From: Flaccisagitta enflata
Lineage: Eukaryota > Chaetognatha > Sagittoidea > Aphragmophora
Direction of reading: 5' to 3'
DNA: 64,000 bases
Assembly (NCBI GenBank): GCA_965153355.1
Contig: OZ231128.1
Span: 33,728,001 to 33,792,000, forward strand
Part shown: piece by piece, positions 50,402-60,537 of the stretch
Layout of the letters: each line of letters opens with the position of its first letter
How positions within the stretch are numbered: position 1 is the stretch's first letter
Program-made: the position numbers and the translations under genes
Notes under the pieces: model-generated
Databases searched by the model: none
What the model saw: only the letters and a program-made list of their open reading frames with translations
What the model was told of the DNA's origin: nothing

Positions 50402-52780
50402 AGCATTTACGACTTTTTTCCTACGGCGATTAGCCGCCTTTATTGGTATGATGAACATTGAAATGAGTCTGGCTACCAGAACCACTCGTTAAATCAACGA
50501 TCGAATTCTTTGCAAAAGGTCATTGCGCATTAACATTGTCAACAGCGTCAAACACCAAACCATTATTGGTTCATGGCGACTTTGGAGGATTATCTACGGA
50601 GAAAACCAACGCAACGTACCGCGTTTGCGCGCAGAAATGACCTCTTGAGCCGCGCTTTTACTCATAACGTGAACGACGTAAAGCGGGCAATTTACTTGAT
50701 TGGCCAATGTGATGGCCCTATGGGTAGCCTCACCCTCAACCTTTTTATAAACGAAGGGTATAGGGTGGGGAGAAGAGATGAAACAAGCGCAGGAGCCAAA
50801 ACGCATCAGAGTAGCAGCGCATGTAGTTTGGTTCCAAGTTAGGAAGGGATCGGGTACGGTGGAACGATAAGGGCCAACAAAGGAAAGGAAAACTAAAGGT
50901 TATTACGGGGAATATCAGCACATTCCATAAACGTGGAAAGCGCAAAAAACGTCAACATAAAGAGGAACTGAAACCGACAAAATACCGCTTTTGGACCAGT
51001 TTTGTCGCAGATAAAGAAAAAGTATTCGACACTAGGGGTGATGCTTCAAATATATTCACATACTCACAAAAACACAAATTTCCAGAAAAGAGTAGCAGGA
51101 CGAATACGGAATAGATAACAAAAAACAGTATAATACACAAACTGATAACAGCTTTAAAGGTTTGATAATGACCCATCACTCACCCGTTCGTCTGGCGGCC
51201 GCGACTTCATCGGCCGCCGACTTGGACATAATTTTTACGACATACAAAGGACAGTTTGAGGCGTTGGCAATGGCAACTGCTCGCCGAACCGCCTCAGATT
51301 CACACTACAATGTCGCAAGAAGTATGTCCGCAATAGCAAGAGCAGATGGCATTAATACAAAAATAAAATTGATGAGAGGAAGAGTTAAGGCGAAAAGAGA
51401 TCACAAGAGGAGAATAGCCGCAACAGTTAGATGGTCAGCGGTACCCGATGCCCCTAAGTCAATGTATGTGGGGGTGAGATGAGAGGGGGTGCGTCCCGGA
51501 GAGGTCGATGTCATAAGATTTCCCACTGGATAAATATAGAACTTGAAGACCTGGTTTGAGGTTCAAGGGACTTGATTTGAGGTCCAAGGGGCATAATTTG
51601 AGGTCTGAGATGCCCGGTTTGAGGTATTTGAGGCTTCATTTGAGGACAGAGTGATTTAAGCCGTGGGGTGACGTGTGAATGTATGGTCTGAGGATCTGGT
51701 TTTGGGACCTAAGACAGCTTATAGAGCCATAATGTCCATAATGACTAAGCAAGGACTGATTTGGGGTCTGTGAGGCCTGATTTGGGTTGGAGAGGCCTGA
51801 TTTGGGTTAGCGAGGCCCGATTTGGGGTCTGAAAGTGATTTTGGATCTTATCAGACTCAATCTGGTCTAAAGAGCGGCCTATAGAGCGGGGCCTGTTTTG
51901 TGGTCCAATAGGCCTGATGTAAGGTCTGAAAGCCCTGATTTTGGGTCTGGAAAACCTGAATTTTACTTGAGAGGAACAGAGCTTTAGGCAAGATAGGAAA
52001 AGAAGGCATGAGAGGTGGCGAATTTTCAGCCAGCGAGGGAACTAGTCCTCGGAACATTGACAGGATTGTAGCCGGACAATAATTTTTTTCAAATTACGTA
52101 GACCCGTTGCCCATATACATACACACGGGACCCTAATAAAAGCGGAGGACGGACCCAATTGTTACTAGTTTTAGGGGTGGAAGACCAAGGTCCGTACAAG
52201 AAGCACCAAATTTTGTTGCATATGCCCTCGGGCACTCACCTCTTCAGGGCGGCACAACTCGTGTCCCTCTGGACCCGTGATCCCCAGGGATAAAATCTTC
52301 TTTTGGTTTTCGGCGATGATGTCACCGTTTTCGGCATGAACCTTGAAATTCAAATAATTTTTTTTCTGAGTATATAAATTTGCCCTTGGCGCTAGTAAGA
52401 AAGGGCCCAGGGAAAGTTGTATAGACTCATGGATCATGATATGGTTCACACACTTACCATGGCGATCGCTCCGATTTCCCTTATTCTCTCGAACGCCAGA
52501 AACATTTGCGCGTCACCCAACATGAACACGTCCTTGTAAGCCATGAACATTTTAAACGAATTGACGCCTTTCTCATTGACGAGCCGAGCCATGTCGCGCG
52601 AAACTTCTTCGCCCCACCACGTCACGCACACGTGCAATCCGTAGTCGCAACATACTTTCGGGTCCGCCCAACTATTTCACAGAGAAAGGAAGTTAACAAG
52701 GTCAAGTGGGCCAACGATGAGTCCTCTTTAAATGAATGTTTTTCATAAATAAACATTCTTTTATGATTGAAAGTTGTTCA

Positions 52781-52834
<54 letters not shown>

Positions 52835-55800
52835 TTAACTTTTTCAACTTTCCTCCGTTCAACGAATCGTTTTTAGTTGCGTGCATGAGACTCTATAAGC
52901 CGCTTCGACCGTCTGTCGGTCTATCCACTAGTCTGTTAATCCAACTTTACTTTATTGGCATTCATAAGCAGTTATTGCATTACTGCCCTTGCCCATATGC
53001 ATAGTTAGCCTTTTTATCACTGCCCCTGGACATCAGCACGCAACTTAGGTAGCTCTGTATCCGGCCTTGTTGGCAAACTCGACTGGGCTGACTGGCACCA
53101 CACAATTTTCTCCATATACATCTCAAATGCTGAATGCTGTTTCCTTACCCTCGCCACTTTTCGTACGCTTCCAGGAGAGGAGTGCCTTTCTTGTCAAGGA
53201 CGAAGTCGATAATCATAGTGGTTCCACCAGCCAATGCCGCTCTCGTCCCATGATAGAAATCATCCACTGCCTGAAACCATATGTATTTTATTCAAAATGA
53301 GTGAAAACGATTGTGTCTATTCGTATGTGTGGGTTTATCTGTGTGGGTTTATCAGTGTGGGTGTATCTGTGTTGGAACGACAAACCGCAGTCGATAGTCG
53401 CTTCAATTGAGATCTAAAGCTTACCGCAGTTCCCATGAAGGGGAGTTGCATGTGAGTGTGCGGATCGATTCCACCGGGAATAACAAGTTTTCCTTTAGCG
53501 TCGATCGTCTTCGTTCCTCCGGGTATTGTGAGATTAGTCCCGACTTGCCTAAGGGGCACAGAGGTAGCGGTAAATATCAGGCTCCATGACCATTTTTACT
53601 ACATTGCATGGCATTTTATAGAACAATTTTTCTCGACCAGGCATTCATGTCAGGCATGGCATTCATTTCTACTTGACATGAAATTAGGAATTCGTATATT
53701 TCAGAATCAACAGTTGGCCTCGCCGTTATGAACTAGCCATCAAAAACATACAACGGCACTCATGCATCAGTGATTAGCCCACTCTGCGTACTTGATGATG
53801 TTATCTTCGACGTAGACATCCGCGTCGAAGGAGCAGTCATCGTTGACAACTCGTCCACCCTTGATCAAAAGGCGATTCGTCTGCAAGAAGAGAAATGCGG
53901 TATGGGTACAGATACTTGTTAAGTCATTGACATTGCAGTTTTTGTAGCGTTCGTTATTTTGTGACTCAGTCGACCGAGCTGGTTCAGAGGTCTGCTAACC
54001 ATGGCAAAGAAAAAAAAGACTAATTTCAATATGCTCCTACGCACTCATTTTTTTGATCAGCTTAAAATCCTTTCAGGGAGTAATAGTTAATCAAATTACC
54101 TACTTAGCAAAAAAATCAGAACTCAAAAAAGTTAATTTTTGAGCCTGTGGCATCATTTTTTGTGAAAAAAACTTCAGAAATTAAAAAAGGGAAAAAACTC
54201 CATATTTACAACTTTAGAAAATTAATTTTGACCAGTTTTACAAAAATTGATGCTACAGGTACAAAAATGAACTTTCTTGAGTTCTGATTTTTTTGCTGAG
54301 TCACAAAGTCAACAAACTATGAACGCCTGAGAAGATTTTTGAGGCTGCCTAAAAGAATAAGCTTGCAGTTACAAAATATGTCAAGTGAAAATCATACGCC
54401 ATTGGCAAATCATCATTTGACAAATTATGCAAAAATTGTCGCTACAGCCACAAAAATCAACTTTTTTGAGTTCTGATTTTTTAGCTGAGTCACAAATTTG
54501 TCATACTACTACCACTTAAAAGGATTTGAAATTATTCCAGAAAATAGGCTTGTAGTGCCACTTTGAAAATCACTGTCTTTTTTATTTTTGCCATAGTTAG
54601 TCAAGGTTTTTGTTATGAGTTATAGCAAGCTGCGTCGGTCCCTTTCGTGTAAAAGTTTCTAGTTGATCCGAAAAAGCTTAGAGGAATTGTGAATTTGTGA
54701 TGTATGGCTTTATCAAAGCAAGTACATGACGTTCAATGAGATAGAACCTGCCGATGTGGACACTTTCGACCGGAGCTGGGTGAGCGCTCCATCTCCATGT
54801 ACTATTTTTCACAGTCAAGATTGTCGAAAAACGATTGCTCCGTTCAAAGTCAACAATTTCAGGAGGTAAAAACAGCACAAACACTGACAGCTAGCCGCGA
54901 ATGGCGCATACTTCATACAGGCACATTCCACGGAAACAATCTGACACGCGATCCGATCATAAAGACAAATTTGGGCAAAACGAATGTTGCTTTCATTCAT
55001 GAGACAAATGATCCAAAGAACACTCGAATTAATCAATCTTATGCTCGCTGATGATTTTAAGCATCATGAATCGAGGAGACCACGTAACGGGCAAGACAAC
55101 GTCCCAGACTCAATGACACAGAGGGAACGTCAGTAAACTGACCTAGTGTAAAAGTTGACATTTTTAGTTGTGGACACGCAACTCTATAAGAGGCCGTGTC
55201 CGTCCGTTGGTCGGTCGGTTGGTTGGTCGGTCGGTCCGTGAACACGAGTCAAAAAGTGAGGAAACGGGCATTTCCGTCCCCTGCCCACCCGTCCGCAACT
55301 GGTGGCCGTGTATCCGGTCTTGTTTTTTATCTCACTCTTACCATAGTTAACAGGCGAAAGTTGCGAGTTCAATCACAAGCTGGAATTTTCAAGAACGGAA
55401 TTCAAGACTCGAGGCGAAAAACCACTCAGATTAGGTCGAAGTGAAATGAAGTGCCCATGAAGTTTGAAACTCTTGAATTGGAAACTTGAAATCAAGTTGA
55501 ATTCAAGTTTTCTTCGAGAACCAGTTTCAAATAAGAGAGACTAGCTTTTTACGTTGCCAAGCCAACAAGAAGTTCGAGAGGGTGTTCGTTTGAACACTAA
55601 TCAGTTCACCTTTTCGGGCTGCTCTAAAAAGTGACCTAGGGGCTAGGGCTAGGATGACACAATCAAAATGATTTCTTGACGCAGAACAAAATCCGTCGAA
55701 TATTTTTCCTTGAGATAAGACTCTCTCCGGCTCCGCATGACTCCCTCGGCTAAGCTAAATCGAGGTCGATGTTAAGTAGGTCGTAAAGTTGCCCAGGGCT

Positions 55801-58209
55801 CAACTCACTCGGGAGAAGCAAGGCACTGTTCTTTCATTCCGACATTTCTTTGGAACACATTCCTTTCAAAACGGCAAAGTTATATAAGACAACAACTTCG
55901 CAGACCCGACAGATATTTTTGCGTGCCCGCGTCATCAAGACAGTTTTTACGTCCTACAAGTCAGTTCCAAACAGCGACTTCATTGGGTTCACAGCATAAA
56001 GTAACAAGCGTTTCATTCGATCAGTTCATAATCATTGGTGATAACCTTAAAGTTACACAATGACGGCACAGACAACGTTCACTAACCGGGCGATGAGGTG
56101 CGCGGAAATTCTTCCTGGGGCTTTCTTCGACCACATCAACGTTGAGATCCTATAGCAATAAGGCAAAAATGCTTGAAAATTCAAACTCACAGACGGCAAA
56201 AATGCATGCTTCACTAGTAGTGGCGCACCTTGACAGTGGAGGGTTTGTTCCATACGGAAGCTTGGAGTGAGTCTTCATCCTGCACCACGATGATTTCGTC
56301 CTCGATGACTTCCGGTCTTACATCCGGAGGACTTGAGGGCGTCCGTCGAGTCGATGACGGCGACTCACTTCTGTACATTAGGCCATTGGATGAAAGAGAC
56401 AATACTTAAAAGAAAGTTTTGTAAATGTCACGTTCGTGCAATATCGTAAAGGTAAATGTAAAAGTTTTGTAAATGTCACGTTCGTACAATGTTCGTAAAT
56501 GTCACGTTCGTACAATTTCAAAACATATAAGGACAAACCAGCACGGATCAGCTGTTCTGATTCTTTCTTTTTCCCTTTCCTTCTTTCTTCTACTCTTTCT
56601 CTCTTTCTCTCTTTCTTTCTTTTTTTCTTTCTTTCTTTTTCCCTTTTGTTCTTCCTTTTTTTTTCCCTTTCGTTCTTCCTTCCTTTTTTCCCTTTCTTTC
56701 TTTCTTTCTTTCTGTCTTTTTCCCTTTCTTTCTTTCTGTCTTTTTCCCTTTCTTTCTTTCTGTCTTTTTCCCTTTCTTTCTTTCTGTCTTTTTCCCTTTC
56801 TTCCCATCTGTCTTTTTCCCTTTCTTCCTATCTGTCTTTTTCCCTTTCTTTCTTTCTGTCTTTTTCCCTTTCTTCCTATCTGTCTTTTTCCCTTTCTTTC
56901 TTTCTGTCTTTTTCCCTTTCTTTCTTTCTGTCTTTTTCCCTTTCTTTCTTTCTGTCTTTTTCCCTTTCTTTCTTTCTGTCTTTTTCCCTTTCTTTCTGTC
57001 TTTTTCCCTTTCTTTCTTTCTGTCTGTTTCCCTTTCTTTCTTTCTGTCTGTTTCCCTTTCTCTGTCTTTTTCCCTTTCTTTCTTTCTGTCTTTTTCCCTT
57101 TCTTTCTGTCTTTTTCCCTTTCTTTCTTTCTGTCTTTTTCCCTTTCTTTCTTTCTGTCTTTTTCCCTTTCTTTCTGTCTTTTTCCCTTTCTTTCTGTCTT
57201 TTTCCCTTTCTTTCTTTCTGTCTTTTTCCCTTTCTTTCTTTCTGTCTTTTTCCCTTTCTTTCTTTCTGTCTTTTTCCCTTTCTTTCTGTCTTTTTCCCTT
57301 TCTTTCTTTCTTTCTTTTTCCCTTTCTTTCTTTCTGTCTTTTTCCCTTTCTTTCTTCCTGTCTTTTTCCCTTGCTTTCTTCCCTTCTTATTCCCTTTCTT
57401 TCTGTCTTTTCCCCTTTCTTTCTGTCTTTTTCCCTTTCTTTCTTTCTGTCTTTGTCTTTTTCTCTTTCTCTGTCTTTTTCCCTTTCTTTCTTTGTCTTTT
57501 TCCCTTTCTTTCTGTCTTTTTCCCTTTCTTTCTTTCTCTCTGTCTTTTTCCCTTTCTTTCTTTGTCTTTTTCCCTTTCTTTCTCTGTCTTTTTCCCTTTC
57601 TTTCTCTGTCTTTTTCCCTTTCTTTCGTTGTCTTTTTCCCTTTCTTTCGTTGTCTTTTTCCCCTTTCTTTCGTTGTCTTTTTCCCTTTCTTTGTCTTTTT
57701 TCCCTTTCTTTTTCCCTCCTATTTCCTTTCTTTCTTTATCCCTTTCATTCTTTTTCTCTATCTTTCTTTCTTTTTCCCTTCCTTTCTTTCTTTTTCCCTC
57801 TTTCTTTTTCCCTTTCTTTCTTCTTTCCCTTTCTTTCTTTTTCCCTTTCTTTTCCCTTTCTTTCGTTCTTTTTCCCTTTCTTTCTTTCTTTTCCCCTTTC
57901 TTTTTCCCTTTCTTTGAATCCTGGGGGCTCCCGTTACCGCGGGGCCCTGGGCTTTAGCCTCAAGCATAATGGGAAACCCGGCGCCGATCATACCATTGAC
58001 AAATGTTCATTTTTAAAGTTACATGTCCAGATAGTTGTTAAAACAACTATCTGGACAGATAACTTTTCAACTCCGTACCCTTGACTTGGACTAGCACTTC
58101 GCGCGGCTTCTCTGGCATCCATGATTCTTCTTCTTCTCATGTAAGGCGATTCCTGTTGTCCCAGAGGCAGCGATCGCGGCGCAGATGGATCGTCAATTTT
58201 GTGAAACAT
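47402..58209 (-). CDS. Dihydropyrimidinase / collapsin response mediator protein (DHP-CRMP) gene, DHP-type splice form
   Basis: Hydantoinase-fold amidohydrolase that opens dihydropyrimidine rings (pyrimidine catabolism). Its CRMP relatives are non-catalytic cytoskeletal regulators. Exons: 58209-58079, 56370-56229, 56149-56087, 53880-53792, 53548-53425, 53270-53149, 52671-52458, 52341-52240, 50740-50620 (or 51304-51184), 49606-49450, 49323-49188, 48998-48837, 47913-47719, 47590-47402; 648 codons. With the 50740-50620 exon the metal-site residues of dihydropyrimidinase are all present: H172 and H174 (IDPHTHMQ), K264 ([11 protein letters not shown], the carbamylated lysine), H297 (VHAENGD), H353 (YVVHVMSKS) and D431 (TGTDNC). 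The tail [10 protein letters not shown]...GDVFDL...GGRNLQ resembles CRMPs, and about 112 residues precede the catalytic domain, as in long CRMP isoforms. The N-terminal start is provisional: the ORF is open upstream of 58209, and 58430-58612 may be a further exon. Confidence 0.9.
47974..48149 (-). mobile_element. Hairpin-arm element, gttgcggac subtype
   Basis: Reverse orientation, in a DHP-CRMP intron: hairpin agttgcggacacgcaact, then a (GGAC)n/(GTCC)n run at 48060-48117; distant arm gtccgcaact exactly complementary; ends gccgtgtatccggccttg. Confidence 0.72.
48290..48830. other. Purine-rich intronic stretch without gene
   Basis: GAAAGA-rich sequence (agaaagatg, gaggaa) within a DHP-CRMP intron. 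The phrase aaggctcttgtccttatttt near 48260 is echoed inverted near 48690 (aaaataaggacaagagcctt), with gttggacaacatt-type flanks, so it forms a 430-bp foldback. Confidence 0.55.
50280..50400. repeat. (CT)n/(GTCT)n microsatellite
   Basis: In the intron between the DHP-type alternative exon and the next exon. Confidence 0.93.
50620..50740 (-). CDS. DHP-type alternative exon (histidine version)
   Basis: Partner of the exon at 51184-51304. It encodes [14 protein letters not shown]...[12 protein letters not shown]...ARKRG with the metal-binding histidine of active dihydropyrimidinases (H353 of the joined protein). The acceptor is aaaaag at the exon start and the donor is G|gtacgt. It joins in frame from CRPEE of the preceding exon to CIVYGEP of the following exon. 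Confidence 0.88.
51184..51304 (-). CDS. Alternative CRMP-type exon (lysine version), mutually exclusive with 50620-50740
   Basis: This 121-nt minus-strand segment encodes 41 residues, [10 protein letters not shown]...[14 protein letters not shown]...RRTG. It aligns without a gap to the 41 residues of the exon at 50740-50620 ([10 protein letters not shown]...[14 protein letters not shown]...RKRG). It has its own acceptor (ttgtag) and donor (G|gtgagt), and the same phase at both ends. The zinc-ligand histidine of dihydropyrimidinase is replaced by lysine, the residue found at this place in vertebrate CRMPs (TKVMSKS). Because 121 is not a multiple of 3, using both exons or neither shifts the frame, so only one can be used per mRNA. 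It lies 443 bp upstream, in the transcribed direction, of its partner. Inference: one gene makes both an enzyme and a CRMP. Confidence 0.88.
52875..53071 (+). mobile_element. Hairpin-arm element, gttgcgtgc subtype
   Basis: agttgcgtgcatgagact; distant arm gcacgcaact is exactly complementary to agttgcgtgc although the local hairpin arm has decayed; ends ctgtatccggccttg. A (TAAA)n run precedes it at 52777-52831. Confidence 0.7.
54085..54520. repeat. Short inverted and direct repeats
   Basis: aaaaaatcagaactcaa at 54112 appears inverted near 54275-54295 and again near 54465-54485 (ttgagttctgatttttt), each with a nearby ctacag or cctgtggc word; probably remnants of a foldback element in a DHP-CRMP intron. 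Confidence 0.6.
55166..55327 (+). mobile_element. Hairpin-arm element, gttgcggac subtype
   Basis: agttgtggacacgcaact, ctataagaggccgtgtccg, TCGG repeats, gtccgcaact, gccgtgtatccggtcttg. Confidence 0.7.
56560..57920. repeat. 1.36-kb pyrimidine-only tandem array (TTTCTTTCTGTCTTTTTCCC)
   Basis: 20-28-bp units, almost purely C/T on the plus strand with only isolated G, in the intron after the first assigned DHP-CRMP exon. Plus-strand Ser/Phe/Leu ORFs up to 494 codons are artefacts. Confidence 0.95.
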
Positions 58210-58429
58210 TTTTTCGGTTCCTTCTACCAAGAGCGGAGAATGATACGGTCCAAAATGACACTACAGTGTTCAGTCGAGTAAGATACACCTTCCGCGCTCC
58301 GGTCAACTATCTTCAGCGTAATCGTGAGTGCGTTTTCAAAAGGCCGATGAAGATAGGCGTGCGCGTTCATGAGTCACCGCCTTATGTCTTTCTTAAAGAG
58401 TCGCCATCAACATTGGTCCCTGATGCTCC

Positions 58430-58606
58430 CTACGGGTTTTGGATGAGTACACGCGCGCGCGTAATTTCTCCATAGAGCTCCTTCGAGTCACGCGAGAGAA
58501 AAGTCATGCACGCGAAAATGTCAGGATGGTGACTCATAGATTCGGTGGTTTTGCCGGCCCATCGCCGTTCTAATTCGAGGATTAAGGGAGAGGCATCCTC
58601 TTGTTC
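58430..58606 (-). CDS. Possible 5' exon upstream of the DHP-CRMP gene, unproven
   Basis: A minus-strand open segment reads IVLEQEDASPLILELERRW...HHPDIFACMTFLSRDSKELYGE and stops just past ILIQNP-like residues. A weak acceptor (catag) precedes it and a possible donor (C|gtgtac) lies near its end. Amino-acid usage looks protein-like and it sits about 220 bp upstream of the first assigned exon. I do not recognise the sequence. It could instead be 5' UTR or chance. Confidence 0.25.
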   Translation of the reverse strand, partial: EQEDASPLILELERRWAGKTTESMSHHPDIFACMTFLSRDSKELYGEITRARVLIQNP

Positions 58607-58657
58607 CAACACAATCTATGATCTAAGCAATTCACCAAGAGTGAGGGGGAACAATAC

Positions 58658-58658
<1 letters not shown>

Positions 58659-58700
<42 letters not shown>
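58659..58700. repeat. (GA)n microsatellite
   Basis: Short GA run just 5' of the possible extra DHP-CRMP exon. Confidence 0.93.
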
Positions 58701-58703
<3 letters not shown>

Positions 58704-58768
58704 AAGAATCCCTTCCACATTCGACCAATCAGCTGAGTTTTCTTGGTTTTACATGAACTTTATTTTCT

Positions 58769-58979
58769 AGTTGCGGACAAGCGACTCTGAAAGGCTTTGT
58801 CCGTCGGTCCGTCCGTCCGTTGGTCCGTCTACCCGCATGAGTCGAAGTGGAAAAATGAGCGTTTTAGAAGCTTTTTGTAAATATGCCTTTTGTTGGAAAG
58901 GAGGTCAGGTGCAGTTAGGAGTTGGCTGCCCCTCCCGACCCGTCCGCAACAACGATGTTGTGACCCCGTGTAACTGTTT
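58769..58979 (+). mobile_element. Hairpin-arm element, gttgcggac subtype
   Basis: agttgcggacaagcgact, gtccgtcggtccgtccg, distant arm gtccgcaac, then the degraded end ccccgtgtaact. Confidence 0.62.
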
Positions 58980-60537
58980 TCAAATCCAACTTTCAATACC
59001 AAAAGTGAAGCATTATCCTCGGACACGCATGCATTAAGTCAATTGTTAGATTTTGAGGTCCCCTAGATCATTTTAATTGTAATTAATGCGGCAACCAAAA
59101 ATGCTTGATTTTTAGTGATGAAGATCTTGAACCGAGTCATAATAAAACAGATTCCTCACAGCCTACCCCTCAGGGAGTGAGGCAACGTAGACAAGCTAAC
59201 TACTTGTCAACTTGTGATGTAGTTGATGAGAGATTTATCTTTGATTATTTGACTGAATGACCTACTTACAATCATACAAAGGATTGGAACCCTTGAACGT
59301 TTTTTTTTCATTTTTTAATGCCTCGGCCGTAAAAAAAAAAAGCCCTACGCATTCATCGCATCGGAGGCAAATAAAATTACACATACGTCACCACTCAAGG
59401 TTTCTCAAGAGCTTAGCCAAAACGTCGCGTTGACACAGGGGTATTTGAAAAGACCATTCTCGCTTAGTTTCCTGAAACCTACTAATCGTCATCGAAACTT
59501 ATTTGTCAAGAGAAAGACGAATTAAAATAGAACAAAACAAACAAAAAATAACGCGAGTATCTATCTTTTTGGTCGAGACGAGAAACCCCCCTTTCACCTT
59601 TTATACATATCACGAATTGGTTTATGGAAAAAACCCAACAAAACAAAGAATTACTCAATAATCTAAGGAAACGGGGGAGAAGTCGAGATGTCGGAAAGGA
59701 GGATTGCTAGTTCATTTAGGGACGATGTTCTCATCAGGGAGGGGGAAGGTCCGAGGGGGTATAGTGTGGTTAGACGTCTTGATCCACGATGGCACTTAAA
59801 TTTCAGCGATTTCGTCAGTCCAACGCCAAGCTTACCACAGTTCAAATCAAAGTTAGATCGCCAAATTAAAACTTTAAACAATTGCTGCGACAAAAACACC
59901 ATTTCGTGTTTGATAGCTCGGAATATAAATCCTTGGACATCCAGTTTGCATACATAGATCGATAACGAGATTGATAACGAGAGAGATAGAAGAGTAGGGG
60001 CTAACGTGAATGTACCAATTAAATGTAAATCAACGTCTACGCTTTAGCGTAAAAGAAATGACTAGCCTACGTTTTTTTCCTCTACTGTTACAATAATGCT
60101 AACCAAGGATTTGATGTTCAGACGATCATGATTCGCGCGAACCAGAAATAAGAGACATCGCTCGCTTTCATTTTTTTTTTCAATAACATCTAAACGTACT
60201 CGGTAAGATCGACTGTAAACATACACTGCGCGCGCAAGCGCAACACGGGGTCACGCATGAAATTAATAGACAATAAGATGCGTGGAAGGTAGGTCAACCT
60301 GGGTAAGCGTTGGAGGGAGAGGGGAAGATAAACGATAACACACAGGCGGGGATGAACGAAAATATGTCGGAGTGAAACAACTACCAAGAAGAAAGAATGG
60401 AGGTAGAAGGGGGTTGGGGCAGGGGACGATTCTAATATCTGACGGTTGAAAGTGAAGGATTGTTTGAGGTTAACGTCAGACGTGTTTTAATGTGTTTCGT
60501 GTTTGACAAGTCCCACTTCCTCTTAGTATGGTCTTTT
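58980..60537. other. SIAH 3' flank / DHP-CRMP upstream region
   Basis: Between the SIAH stop codon and the 5' side of the DHP-CRMP gene. It must hold the SIAH 3' UTR and perhaps the DHP-CRMP promoter. No exon recognised; the ORFs at 59660-59960 on both strands match no family I know. Confidence 0.5.

Noticed and set aside
56473-58084. Plus-strand ORFs up to 494 codons rich in Ser, Phe, Leu and Pro
   Set aside because: Pyrimidine tandem array in an intron of the opposite-strand gene.
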